Assembly (NCBI GenBank): GCA_963969365.1
Contig: OZ017752.1
Span: 434,001 to 498,000 of the forward strand
Reading direction: 5' to 3'
DNA from: Asterochloris sp. CNOR1
Lineage: Eukaryota; Chlorophyta; Trebouxiophyceae; Trebouxiales; Trebouxiaceae
DNA length: 64,000 bases
Below are positions 23,901-34,500 of the stretch, one piece after another; the first letter of the stretch is position 1; every line of letters starts with the position of its first letter. Below the pieces are notes generated by a model, which made no database searches, was not told the origin of the DNA, and saw only the letters and a list, made by a program, of their open reading frames with translations. Both the position numbers and the translations under genes were made by a program.

Positions 23901-26076
23901 GCCTTGCGCCTGAGTGCCTGCATCAACTGGTCTCCGTAGAGGAAGGGCCCTGAGGGCATGCCCAGAATGCCTGCACAGGATGATGGGAAGCACAGGTGAG
24001 AATCCGCTGCTGCGAGCGTGGACGCCATACTTTGCCGCAGGATTGCCATGCCCAAGTGCTTGGGAGCACTCGAGCAGCCCATCTCTGCGTGTCTTTAGTG
24101 TCACAGCAGCTCCATCTGTCTCAGCGTTGTCATCCAAATTTTGGCCGGGGGTGGACATGTTGCAGCCTGCGCAGCATCTCACGCTTCCAGAAGCACACAG
24201 CAGGCCAAGCCAGCAGCCATCCAGCGACCCCAAAACCACCCCATCTGGCGCCACACGGCTCGCATATCAAACAGCTGGGCAGGACGTCAGGTGCACCCGC
24301 CATGCACACCTGGCCAGCACCTGTACATCAGAGCCTACCCGGCAGACCTCGCCGCATAGGCAGCAAAGAAGCAATGACGCAGCACTGCATGCTGACGACT
24401 GCATGTCAGCTGGCCAAGCTTGCCAGCACAAGGGCTCAGGGAATCCCCAAGTACCGCCCTGCTGCCAGCAGCATACAGCTGGCCAGCCCAGCAAGCACCT
24501 CTCGCAGCAAGGCTCCGCAGATACCCTCACCTGGCGCGCCGTGGTCTGCAAAGAAGACAAAGACCCGGTCGTCGGGTCCCGACTTGATGGTCTTGCCCGA
24601 GGAGCCCAGCACGGCTGGGTCCTTACCCTCGAGGACGTCCAGGAAGTTCTGGGCTGACACCTGAGCGCCCCTGTAATCCTACAGGATGCAGTGTCAATGG
24701 GTGAGCAGTTGAGCGCCCTGTCCCACCTGTAATTCTACAGGATACAGTGTCAACGCTGGAGCGGCTGAGTGCAGCCCTGTCTGCATGTAATCCTACAGGA
24801 TGCACTGTGAATGCTTGAGCGACTGAGCACAGGCCCGTCCCACAGGACCTTGTGATCATGCCAGCAGGGTCAGGGTGCTGCTCATGCACAGATGCCACAG
24901 CCGCAGCTGCTTGCATGTATCAGCTGGCCCCCGCCGGCCATGCATGTGCAGCCTGCCTGCCAGCGGACACCCCAGGAAAGCTTTCAGAGGCGTCTGGCCC
25001 CCACCGGGAGCTGTCGCTGTTGCTAGCCAGGCATGTGCATCCTGGTGGCTGCCGCTCACCACAGGGACGCCATCATACACGTCTGGCCCCCCTGGGGAGT
25101 TGAAGATCTTGCCAGGGTGGGGGTTCTGGTAGTTCCCGGCAATGTCGTTGGCCATCATGACCACGATGTTGTCGTTCTTGATGCCTCCGTGGTGCAGCAC
25201 TTGGTAGGCCTGCAGTGGAAGAATGCAAGTTGCTCAATCTGCATGTCTGGCAAGAGGCAAGTTCATTCTCTATCAGATTTGGCCCGGCCAGGCCTGCACC
25301 CGGACAGTGTCAACAGCTCAGGTCACGTCCCTGCCCTGTTGCAGCCAGCCGCTGCAGGCTTGCACTGAGGGGACTGCAGTGCGCTCTTTCAGCTTGACCA
25401 GGGCCCTGCTGTACAACACGGCAAAGTGAAGCCGTGCAGCACAGCAGCTTCTGGCTGACACCCCATCATGGTGCTGGAGAAGAGTCAGCACAAGCCTGTC
25501 CTCTCATATTTGTCTGCGCATGCTACATGTGCCCAATTGACACGTACGGGGCATCTGTATTGCCGTGCATGCCATGAGCATACGCTGACATGACTCAGGC
25601 TCAACGACGGGAGCTGCAAATGCATTGCTGAAGCTGGGGCAAGAGCCAGCGCGGCCCACTAGGGCATTACTAGTCAGCGCGCCACTCACATGGCAAACAT
25701 CTGCCTGGTGCCTGTAATTGCCCCACCCGCCAGATCCAGCTATCAGCAGGGCCCAGTCTTCGCCTGCATGCGGGCAGGAATACTGTCTTGTAAGTCAGGC
25801 TCGAAGCCAACCTGAGAGCTGCATGCCCTGGCCGCGTGCCCAGGCACAACAGGTGATTGCAGCAACATGCTCTAAATTTGAGAGTGCAGCAACATCCTGA
25901 ATTTGGTGACCCATAGACAGTCCGGGCTTACCCTTTCGTTCAGGCTTGCTCTGCTTGCTCTGGGCCTGATCCCAACTCCTCACCACATCCAGTAGCCGGT
26001 TAAGGGGCCTGAATGCCAGAGCAGTGGCGCAAAAGCACACCAGCAGGAGCAGCCTCAGAGTACCTACACTAGGCAT
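20991..26076 (-). CDS. VPE: Legumain / vacuolar processing enzyme (C13 cysteine protease)
   Basis: It is an asparaginyl endopeptidase that matures vacuolar proteins and takes part in cell death in plants. Ten exons: 26076-25932, 25763-25690, 25209-25060, 24678-24541, 23971-23892, 23440-23225, 22493-22327, 22082-21838, 21602-21438, 21149-20991. They total 1539 nt (512 aa), close to plant VPEs. Seen in order: signal peptide [64 protein letters not shown] with the catalytic His; [14 protein letters not shown] with the catalytic Cys; [24 protein letters not shown]; a Glu-rich linker; and the C-terminal prodomain with [20 protein letters not shown]. All catalytic residues are present. The secretory signal fits a vacuolar zymogen. 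Two introns hold tandem copies of neighbouring splice junctions (22.7-23.2 and 24.7-24.8 kb). Confidence 0.97.
22755..23300 (-). repeat. Five diverged copies of legumain exon 6 end
   Basis: The exon 23225-23440 ends with a segment ([19 protein letters not shown]) whose diverged copies run on into the downstream intron. Comparable words (CAGGCAGGTG, CAGGCAAGTG and similar on the plus strand) start near 23264, 23137, 23019, 22877 and 22761, so the unit is 116-142 bp. The translated traces (for example [20 protein letters not shown]) get weaker with distance from the exon. Confidence 0.75.
24661..24830 (-). repeat. Three tandem copies of legumain exon 4 splice acceptor
   Basis: On the coding strand, ATCCTGTAG followed by GATTACAG (the real acceptor and exon start at 24678) is repeated upstream, with starts on the plus strand near 24671, 24727 and 24785 (period about 57 bp). 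Each unit also carries GTGTCAA or GTGAA and a GAGC..TGAGC word. The outer two copies retain TGTAG acceptors and could mis-splice. Confidence 0.85.
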
Positions 26077-26799
26077 TGTTCCTGGCTTCAACACAACTGG
26101 TCTCGGCAGGGCAACGGTTGGACAAGGAACGTTGAACGGAAGGAGAAGAGGAACTGTCAGATGGTCCCAGATCTTACAACAACTGCATGCCTCAGTTGGT
26201 CGCCTGCAGCCATAATTGGCTCTTATGCCACTGGGAGGCGCTCCCTGGCTTCCTGCTGTAGGCACAGGTACACCATAGTTTGACACCACCAGACCACGGA
26301 TGCATGCATGGGGGAGGGGAGTGCCGGTGCTGGACCTGTTCGCCAGCAAGGACTTTGCTGGGACACAGATATCAGCCCCCAGCAGCTTGGCAACTGGGCA
26401 GTATCCCGATGAGCCAGAGGCAGGTAGTGGGGCCAGCCTACATGCTCATCCTGGTGAGGGTCTGCCTCCCTGGCATGGCCCTTTCTGAATTGGCTGCAGA
26501 GAGCAGCCTTATCTAGGACGTGATAACATCTGGGACACAGCTCAATGCGTGCGACGGTTTGACAAACATGCCGCCCCAGGAAGTGCTGGCCCCCGCATGG
26601 TCTCCCTCTCCTGGCCTTTCCTGTGCAGGTTGAGTGATGATTGCACCCGCCTGCTGGCCATCACAGAAACGAAAAGCCACCCTGGAGACACAGCAGAGGT
26701 GAGGGTGGGGGTACCCATGCTGCTGGCCATAATACTGCTGCTGTCATGGGGACCCACTCACCAACGCTCCCCAGCACAGCAGCTGCATGTTTCAAGTGT
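26077..26799. other. Legumain upstream region, no gene seen
   Basis: This 720-bp stretch lies upstream of the legumain start codon and left of the segmental duplication. It should hold the legumain promoter, but no clear TATA box was seen on the minus strand. Open segments on both strands look like shadows rather than exons. Confidence 0.4.
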
Positions 26800-26915
26800 G
26801 AAGTGAGCAGCCATGCAGGAAGTGTTGTCAGTTGAATATTTGTCAGAGGCTTCTGGAAGCGAGCCAGAGTGGGACATCACCAGACGATGCAGGTCAAGTG
26901 TGGTGACCAGCCAGC

Positions 26916-26922
26916 ATAGAAA
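26916..26922 (+). promoter_or_regulatory. Altered TATA box of small-gene copy 1
   Basis: The position equivalent to the TATAAA of copy 2 reads TAGAAA here, in otherwise nearly identical flanks (CCAGCATAGAAAGCCAAGC). It lies 86 bp upstream of the ATG at 27003. The change would be expected to weaken the core promoter of this copy. Confidence 0.6.
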
Positions 26923-27002
26923 GCCAAGCTCTCACTCAGTCCTGCACACAACTCACCTCCAGCTCACAGCACAGCCAGGCTTGCAGCAGCGCAGCAGCAC
27001 TC

Positions 27003-27429
27003 ATGTCGTTCCAGATGCCACCTGCGATCAGGCCCTTTGACCCCAACCACTGGCTGTGTGGATCCAGCCCCCTGCCCCGCAGCGACTCTTACACTGGCTA
27101 CCAGCCTGTCAACGAAGGCCCAGAGCTCGACCACAAGCCCACACGCCGGTCAGTCCGAATCTGCTTGCTGCGCAGTGGTGCACAGCATTGCATGCTGACT
27201 GCCCTCTGTCTTGCTTGCTCACAGTGCAACGATGTGCTCTGCCTCCTTGTTCTGGCCTGCAACGCAAGCTTCTGCTGGCTTCCCCTCACCCACTGCCAGA
27301 TCAAAGCCGCCCAGAGCCACTCCCCGGAAACTCTTACACAGCAGTGTGCTTTCCTGCAGGCCTCCTGGCTTCTTCACCCCTCCCTTTGGGGCTGGCTTCC
27401 TTTTCAAGAAGAACGCCAAGGGCGACTAA
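27003..27429 (+). CDS. Unrecognised 71-residue protein, tandem copy 1
   Basis: Two exons, 27003-27148 and 27360-27429 (216 nt, 71 aa), are joined at a GTCAGT donor and a CCTGCAG acceptor. The protein starts MSFQMPPAIRPFDPNHWLCG, has a Pro/Gly/Tyr-rich middle, and ends FGAGFLFKKNAKGD. It has no signal peptide or membrane helix. The same exon sizes and phase occur in the second copy at 29221, with 59 of 71 residues identical and all 12 differences after residue 29. I do not recognise the family. Conservation of frame, splice sites and the lysine-rich C-terminus suggests a real protein. Its TATA box looks damaged compared with copy 2. Confidence 0.72.
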
Positions 27430-28822
27430 GCAACCTCACTGTGAGTTCAAGCTGCTGCTGTCATCGCTTCTGGGTACTGCAGTCTTCTTCCATCATGCCT
27501 GCTGCACAGTGAGGTGCTGCTGTGCCTTGCCTCTGCCATGCATGCAATAAGGTGCTGCGCAAGCCCCTCCCTGAAGTGTTGCCAGAGGTTTTCTTTGCCA
27601 CGTGGTCTCTGCTGTACAATGTCGCACAAGCACCTGCTGGACATGTACTGCAGGAAACCCTCTCCAAATTCAACATCTGCTGTGTGCTCCTGCAGAAGAA
27701 CAAGCTTTGCTTCTCACCTGGCTTCCAGAACTGCCACGACTTGACCGAGAAAGCTGACTTTGACCGCTGTGTGGTGCACCAGTCCTGTACACTGCGAGCA
27801 ACTGTATACACCCGCCTTCAATTTGATTCATGAAACCATTGAGAAGAGATCCCCCTGGTGTTTAAACAGACAGAAAAGTGTGTCCAATACACAATAGCCA
27901 CTTTGTGGACACATGCAGGGAGGTTTGAAGCTGGTGAACTCCAGGTCTTGCAACATGCAAATGGCAAATGGCCATGGTCATGGCCAGGATGTTTGCCTGC
28001 CCTGAGGTGACCTTCCAGGTAGCCATTGTCACTCAGCAAGGGCACGACATACAGCATCACATCTTGGTCATGCATGCCTGCTACCAGCCTGTTTGGCACA
28101 GCCATGCCTCCCAGAGACAGTGGCCCAGGCAGCGCAAAAGAAGACATGCCTGCAGCCTACTTGTGCCAGACAGCATGTCATCAGCAGGGAACGCCAGGCT
28201 TCATCAAGCTGATCTATGCCAGGGAGCTGTCTATGGAGTTGCCAGTCAGGCTGCAGTCCTTCAGCTTTGTGTCTCCAGTTCAGCTGTGGTCTGACAGGCA
28301 GCACAACTGCCCCTCAGTAGGCATCTGTCAGGTACCAGGGCGTCCTGCCACACAATGCCATGTGTGCACAGTTGAACCAGTGCAGCTTGCCCTGGAGACC
28401 AGCTGGGAGCTTGAATGTCATGCATCAGTGAGCAGACCAGCTGGAGGTGGGAGAGGGGCAGCCTTGTTGATTGTGCGCCCTGTCCTGCCTGGCGTTTGTC
28501 ATGCTGCAGTTGCTAGCAATGCATGGTGCTTGATGACACACTGCTTTGGTTGGAAGACGGGACGCCTCAAGGTTTGCAGATTGTCTCCATCTACAAATCT
28601 GTTCTGACATCATTGTCAAGACCCTCCATTCCACTAAAAGCAGCGCTCAACCTCCTGCTGAACAGTGCCCACCTGACATACAAAATGAAGGTGAGAGGCA
28701 TACCCCACCAGACTTGTTGTTTGCACATGCATCCTGCCTGGCCAGCTGCACAGCACCGGCCAGCTGCACAGCCCGAGCCAGGACATGTTGGCACCCCTGC
28801 ATGCACATGACGTGTTGCCAAG
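27430..28822. other. Spacer of duplication copy 1 with shared open segments
   Basis: No complete gene was found. A minus-strand open segment at about 27970-28130 (SLGGMAVPNRLV, VPLLSDN, EGHLRAG) stays open in the second copy at about 30190-30350 (SLGGMAVPIRLV, VPFLGDN, EGHLRAG). A plus-strand piece at about 28215-28275 (ELSMELPVRLQSFSFVSP) is also shared. These could be exons of an older gene now copied along, or non-coding sequence that happens to stay open. Confidence 0.35.
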
Positions 28823-28949
28823 ATGCCCCATGTTGCCGCCCTTGCTGACTCAGGCAGTGCTTCTGGTATGAGCCCTGCTGCTGGTGGCTGGCGTCGTGTT
28901 TGCCCGGCCCTTCCTGCCTGGCCAAGGCCTCCTGCCTGGAAGTGACTCA
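28823..28949 (+). pseudogene. Dead first exon of a desiccation-related gene
   Basis: This segment matches the signal-peptide exon of the working gene at 31566-31692 (shared RPFLPGQGLLPG against AQPFLPGQGLLPG). It is broken by an in-frame TGA after about 15 codons, and the splice donor has become AAGTGACT instead of AGGTGAGT. No downstream exons follow, because the second copy of the small gene begins 270 bp later. It marks the right end of the duplicated unit and shows the duplication cut a desiccation gene after its first exon. Confidence 0.82.
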
Positions 28950-29135
28950 GCGCGCCGCATGCATGGGGCAGCTGCCTGCCATCACAACAACACAACACTC
29001 CCCCATCCTCCGCAGGTGTGAAGTGAGCAGCCATGCAGGCAGTGTTGTCAGTTAAGTATTTGTCAGGGCTTCTGGAAGCGAGCCAGAGTGGGACATCACC
29101 AGACGACGCAGGTCAAGTATGGTGACCAGCCAGCA

Positions 29136-29141
29136 TATAAA
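29136..29141 (+). promoter_or_regulatory. TATA box of small-gene copy 2
   Basis: TATAAA lies 85 bp upstream of the ATG at 29221, in the context CCAGCATATAAAGCC. This spacing fits a transcription start near 29165 and a short 5' leader. The aligned position of copy 1 is TAGAAA. Confidence 0.6.
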
Positions 29142-29220
29142 GCCAAGCTCTCACTCAGTCCTGCACACAACTCACCTCCAGCACTCAGCATAGCCAGGCT
29201 TGCGGCAGCGCAGCAGCACC

Positions 29221-29659
29221 ATGTCGTTCCAGATGCCACCTGCAATCAGGCCCTTTGACCCCAACCACTGGCTGTGTGGCTCCAGCCCCCTGCCCCGCAG
29301 CGACTCATGGAGCGGTTACCGGCCTGTCAATGAAGGCCCTGAGCTCAACCGCAAGCCCACACACCGGTCAGTCCCAAGCTGCTTGTGGCGCATTGCTGCA
29401 CACACACACACACACACACGCCCACCGCCCTCTGTTGTGCTTGCTCAGAGCTCACCAATCTTTGCTGCCTTCCTGTTGTGGCCTGCACAGCAGGCTTCTG
29501 CTGGCCTCCCCTCACCGCCTGCCAGGTCAAAGCTGCCCAGAGCCAGTGCCTTACCAGGAGCTCTCACACAACAGGCTGCTTTCCTGCAGGGCTGCTGGCT
29601 TCTTCCGCTCTCCCTTTGGCACCGGCATCCTTTTCAAGAAGAACGCTAAGGGCGACTAA
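29221..29659 (+). CDS. Unrecognised 71-residue protein, tandem copy 2
   Basis: Two exons, 29221-29366 and 29590-29659, have exactly the sizes (146 and 70 nt) and phase of copy 1. The peptide differs at 12 of 71 positions, for example SWSGYRP against SYTGYQP and AAGFFRSPFGTGILF against PPGFFTPPFGAGFLF. The first 29 residues are identical. The intron holds a CA microsatellite. The function is unknown. The neighbouring desiccation genes make a stress role tempting, but nothing in the sequence shows it. Confidence 0.72.
29397..29421 (+). repeat. (CA)n microsatellite
   Basis: About ten CA dinucleotides in the intron of small-gene copy 2. Absent from copy 1, so it arose or expanded after the duplication. 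Confidence 0.9.
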
Positions 29660-31565
29660 GTGAGTTAGGCTGTTGCTGTCATTGCTTCTGGGTGCTGCAG
29701 ATGCTGGGTCTGTCCTGCCTTTGCCATGCATGCCATGTGATGCTGCGCAAGCAAGCCCCTTCTTGATGTGTTGCCAGAGTTCCTCTTTTGACACGTGGTT
29801 GCTGCACAGTGTCGCACCAGCACCCCCTTGAAGTAGTGCAGACGGCCCTCTCTTACTGATTTACTGCGTGCTCTTGCAGGAGAACAAACCATTTTCCTCA
29901 CCTGGCTTCCAGAGCTGACACAACCTGACAACGAAGGCTGACTGTAACCCCTGTGTGATGCACCAGCCCTGTACACTGCAGGCAACCTCATGTACCCTCC
30001 TACAATTTGATTTATGCATACATTGAGAAGGAATCCCCCGTTCTGATAGTCTCTACCCAATATGAAGTAATATCATCTAATAATACTCAATTAAATCAAA
30101 TGTCCAACAAATAGTAGCCACTGTGTGGCCACATGCAGGGAGACTCTGAAGCTGATTGAACCCCAGGTCTTCTCAACATCTCAATGGCAATAGGCAACGG
30201 TCATGGCCAGGATCTTGGCCTGCCCTGAGGTGACCCTCCATGGTATCATTGTCACCCAGGAAGGGCACGGCATGAAGCATTACACCTTTTTGAATCGTGC
30301 CTGGTACCAGCCTGATTGGCACAGCCATGCCTCCCAGAGACAGGGACACAAGCAGCGCGAAGAAGCCATGCCTGCAGCCTACTTGTGCAGACAGGTCATC
30401 AGTCAGAAATGCCCAGCTGCTTCATGCCAGGGAGCTGTTGATGGAGCTGCGAGTCAGACTGCAGGCCTTCAGCTTTGTGTCCCCAGATGTGGTCTGACAG
30501 GCGGCGCAGCTGCCCCTCAATAGCCATCTTCTAGGCACCAGGACGTTTCTCCACACAATGCTATGTGTGCACAGCAACACCCATGCAGCTTGCCCTGAGA
30601 CCTGCTGTCAGCTGGGAAACTCAAGTCAATGTACGCGTCAGTGAGCAAACCAGCTGGAGGTGGGAACGGGGCAACCTTGTTTGCTGTGCACCCCTTCGTG
30701 CCTGGAGTTTGTCATGCTGTGGGTGCTGGCAATGCATGCTGCTTGATGACATACTGCTTTCTGATGGGTCATCCCTAACAGCTCAATGGTCATGGACTGG
30801 GGTTTATTCATCGAGCATGCTGCTTGATGGCATACTGCTTTCATATGGATCACCCCTAGCAGCTCAGTGGTCATGTGCTGCAAAATGCTGGGGACAGCTT
30901 GGTGCAAGCAAACAGATCTGCCTTGCCATGATGACTGTCGAACCTTCATGATGTCTCAGTTGCACCCATTGCTCTTTGCAGGGCAATGTGTTTACAGAGA
31001 CAGCGTCCAGATGAGCAGCCCTGTTCACCAAGTTTGACCAGCAGCCGCTTACACACAACAGCAGCAGCAGGCCATCACACATAATGGCAGAACAGGCCTT
31101 GTGGGGTCAAAGCTGCCGGGTGAGCTGCCGTGTGTATGGCAAATTTTTCTCTTTGTCCAGGTGCTACCAAGCCGCTTGCATCAGCTAGTATCCCTGGGAT
31201 ATGTATCCCTGCTTGTGCATGTGCGACGCTGGTCCACAAGGCAGGGTTGGGGAACGGGATAATGTGTTTTGGTGCGGTCAAACCCTTCCTGGTGGAAGAT
31301 GGGATGCCTCAAGGTTTGAAGATTCCATCTATCTGCAGATCTGTTCTGACATCAGACTTGGGACCTTCAATCTGCAAAGCAACGCTTTGCACACTCAGCC
31401 TCCTGCATAACAGTGCCCACCTGAGACACAACATGAAGGTGAATGGCATTTCCAGCCGTCCATGACTTTTGCACATGCACTTTGCCCTGGCAAGCTGAGC
31501 CGTTCCTGCCGGCTGCACAGCCTTAGCTTGGGGCCACCCCTGTATTCGCATGACATATTGCCAAC
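29660..31565. other. Spacer of duplication copy 2
   Basis: No complete gene was found. It carries the counterparts of the shared open segments of copy 1 (about 30190-30350 minus strand; about 30428-30490 plus strand). It probably holds the promoter of the desiccation-related gene that starts at 31566, but I saw no clear TATA box there. Confidence 0.35.
30734..30877 (+). repeat. Two-unit tandem repeat, 81-bp period
   Basis: GCATGCTGCTTGATGACATA at 30734 and GCATGCTGCTTGATGGCATA at 30815 start two units that remain about 80% alike to GGTCATG. Copy 1 of the segmental duplication has only one, diverged, unit. Confidence 0.85.
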
Positions 31566-34500
31566 ATGCTCCAAATGACGCCGCTCTTGCTGACGCAGCC
31601 AGTGCTCCTGGTGTGGTCCCTGCTGGTGGTGGCCAGCACCCGTCTGGCATCTGCCCAGCCCTTCCTGCCTGGCCAAGGCCTCCTGCCTGGAGGTGAGTCA
31701 GCACGCCGCATGCATGGGGTGGCTGCCTGCCATTACAACACAGCACTCGCTGGCACCTTATCTCCCACATGCAAGCCTGCATTCATTGTCAATGATTCGA
31801 GCTGACTGCTTGCTGGGTGTCAGTATCAGCACGGTAATGTGTATGTGCCATGTCTTGGGGTCTGGCAGCACAATTGCAGCAGCTGCAAGCTGCATACACT
31901 GGCGTCGACACTGACATCAGACGGCAAGGCCTCAGATGCACCGCATGCATATGATGTCTGCATGGCCCCACAATGCTTTACACCACACCATGTCCTCCAT
32001 GCAAGCCTGCATCTGCTCTGATTGTCAAGCTGTCTCCTTGTTAGACGGTCAGCGTCAGCATAAAGATGTAAGCGTGCCATGCTCTGGAATCTCGCTTTGC
32101 AAGCTGCCTGCACCTGACCTTGCCCATGTGCAGATGGCATGATTTCGCTGGCAGTATTGTCCACTCAGCGCCTGTACATGCCTGGCTGCAGGCAACCTGC
32201 TGACAGGTAAGTACTGATTTAAGCTTTGCTCTTGCTGCCTAGCAGAGAACCTGCGTGCTTGAGGTCTCCCATGCTGGCTGCAGTTGACAATGGCGGTCCC
32301 TACAACCTGTCACTGCTGACAGAGATCATTGCTGGTGTTCAAGGTAGGGGTAACGAACTGTGCAGTGCCTTGCTGCTGCCTGCTGCCACCCTCATCAGGC
32401 CCGATGACAACTGTAGGGGTCTGTTGCTCCTGCAGGCGGCACAGCAGCCAAGGGGAACTTCACAGTGAGTTGTCCAGGACGTGTCCTATGCCTGCCCTTG
32501 CAGTGATGTGTAAAGTACTTCTGCAACCTACAGGATGCCGACATCATTGACTTTGCTACCAACATTGAATGCCTGGAGGTGAGCCACTTCTGCTGCTAAG
32601 CCAGTTGCGCCCCTTGCTTCTGAGCTGATCGCATTCCTTGCCATACTGCTCGTACCATTTTCCGCTCAGCACTCACTCTTGCCCTTTGCCGGGTGCAGGG
32701 CGCCTTCGACACCTGGTGGGCACTTGTGGGTTGAGACCTCTGTGCTTCATGAAGGCATGTCAGTAGCTTGCCAGCGCCACCATGTCCCTAGCCCTCACTT
32801 CAAGCCCTTCAGCCCTAAAAAAGGATTTCCATTTCTGTGCAGGGGAGCATTTGGCAGGGGTTTCCTCAACAACATGAGCCTTGGTAAGCAAAGTGCTCAT
32901 GCCATGCTGGTCAACTGGGTTTGGCCAAATCTGGTCAAGTGCACTGGGCTGTCCATCCTGCTCTCCATGGCTGGCAGCATGTGCGCAGCCTGAGCACTTG
33001 CCGCTACTGTCAAGAGCCGTGCTGTGCAGCAAGGCTCCCTTCCTCCTCAGTCCTGTCTGACAAGGTTCACGATCAACTTTAATCTCAAATGTGCCTGCAG
33101 GTGGGCCTGCTCCTGGAGGGGCCCGAGCAGCCAGTCTGACCGAGGCCACCAAGCCCTTCATGGAGGAGGTGGCCTTGAACGAGCAGGTGACCACTGCCTG
33201 CTGCTATCAGTACGGATGTTCAGCACAGCTCAGCTGTGCTCCTCCTACAGCTGCCACCAGCATGCAGCTGCTATCTTGCTGCAGATGATACCTGCAGGCC
33301 TGCTGCGCGTGCCTCCGAAAACGTGTTGTGCAATGCGTCACAGACTAGCTGCAGTGCACTTGTTGCCTGCCCAGCCTGCCCAGCTTGCACAGCCCTGCAT
33401 CAAACAGCCCCATACTCCATGCTGCAGGGCCATGCCCTGTTCACCCGCCAGGCTGGCAGCACCCTGCCCTGCCCTGTCATCGACCTGTTTGAGGGGTTCA
33501 ACGGCCTCATGGCAGTGGGATTTGGCATCACCCCCACCCCTGGCCAGACCTTCCAGCAGGCCATTGCTGGCCGCTTTGGCTCAGTCTTCGGTGAGCTGTA
33601 GGACTGCCCGCTGGGTGATGCAGTTTGAGAAATTTCAGTGCTGTACATGTCGCCACAGTCAGTGGCTTGCTTCCCAGCTTCAGTTGGGCATGCACCGCTG
33701 CTGTGCTTGTGCACCACGCCCATTACTCATGAGCAAGCCGCCAACAGCCGGCATGTCAGTTGCTCAAAGCAAAGCGCCCGGCATGAGAAGAGCTAATTGA
33801 GGCTGGGTTGCAAGCCAAGACACCTCTGTTGCTGAGCGACCTGCCTCATTGCTCTGGCCGCCTCACACTAGACTGGTGCATGTGCAGATCCTTTCCTGAA
33901 CGACCAGAACTTTGTACTGTCCGTGCTGACCCTGGAGGAGCTGGGCGCCACAGGAAACAAGGTGGGGCCGAGTAAGGGGAAGTCCTACCTGCACTGCCTG
34001 CCTCCACCACCGGAGTATTCGGCACTTGATCCTGGTAAGGCCACTTGCACAGCGTGCTTGTCACGGCCAGCAGCAGCGCGCTGTTGCCTGTCTGGCAAGT
34101 GCTGACGACGTGACCAGCTGTCTGCTTAGGATGCCAACTCGGGGCTCACACAGGCGGCTGACCAGAACCCCCTGCTGCAGGGACTCATTTCATTGATGAC
34201 CAACCCGGTCCTCCTGCAGGGCCTGGCCGGCCTGGCCACTGCTGCCACAGCTCAGTCCATTGTCCAGGTGGGCTGCAGAAGCAGCACACCCCGGAAGTCT
34301 GGCTGCAAGAGTGTGACCAGGGCATGTTGCACCTGCAGCTGGTGAGTGCTGCACGTGTGGGTTGCCTGCCTGCATTGCTTGCAGTATCTCTTGCTGGAGG
34401 TTTATGCTAAGTTCGCCACATGCGATTGCCTGACCTGCTGCTGAACAGCATGTGCTGCCTGCCCTGCAGCGTTTCCTGCTGTGGCAGCTGCGGGACACCA

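Larger units (their letters stand above)
26800..29017 (+). repeat. Segmental tandem duplication, copy 1
   Basis: The block from about 26800 (GTGTGAAGTGAGCAGCCATG) to about 29017 is repeated at 29018 onward. Long words match all along it: the promoter and both exons of the 71-residue gene; a segment at 27975-28150 matching 30200-30360; a segment at 28200-28290 matching 30420-30490; a segment at 28570-28700 matching 31300-31450; and a desiccation-gene first exon at 28823 matching 31566. Identity by eye is roughly 70-90%, highest in the promoter and exon 1 of the small gene. Confidence 0.85.
29018..31692 (+). repeat. Segmental tandem duplication, copy 2
   Basis: This is the second copy of the block at 26800-29017. 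It is longer (about 2.67 against 2.22 kb), mainly because of extra sequence at about 30815-31290 that includes one more unit of an 81-bp tandem repeat. This copy carries the intact TATA box, the second 71-residue gene and the working first exon of the desiccation-related gene at 31566. Confidence 0.83.

Noticed and set aside
27966-28150. Minus-strand segment conserved in both duplication copies, considered as a third gene
   Set aside because: Start, stop and splice sites could not be found. Substitutions between the copies include many that change residues, and a plus-strand frame nearby is equally open.
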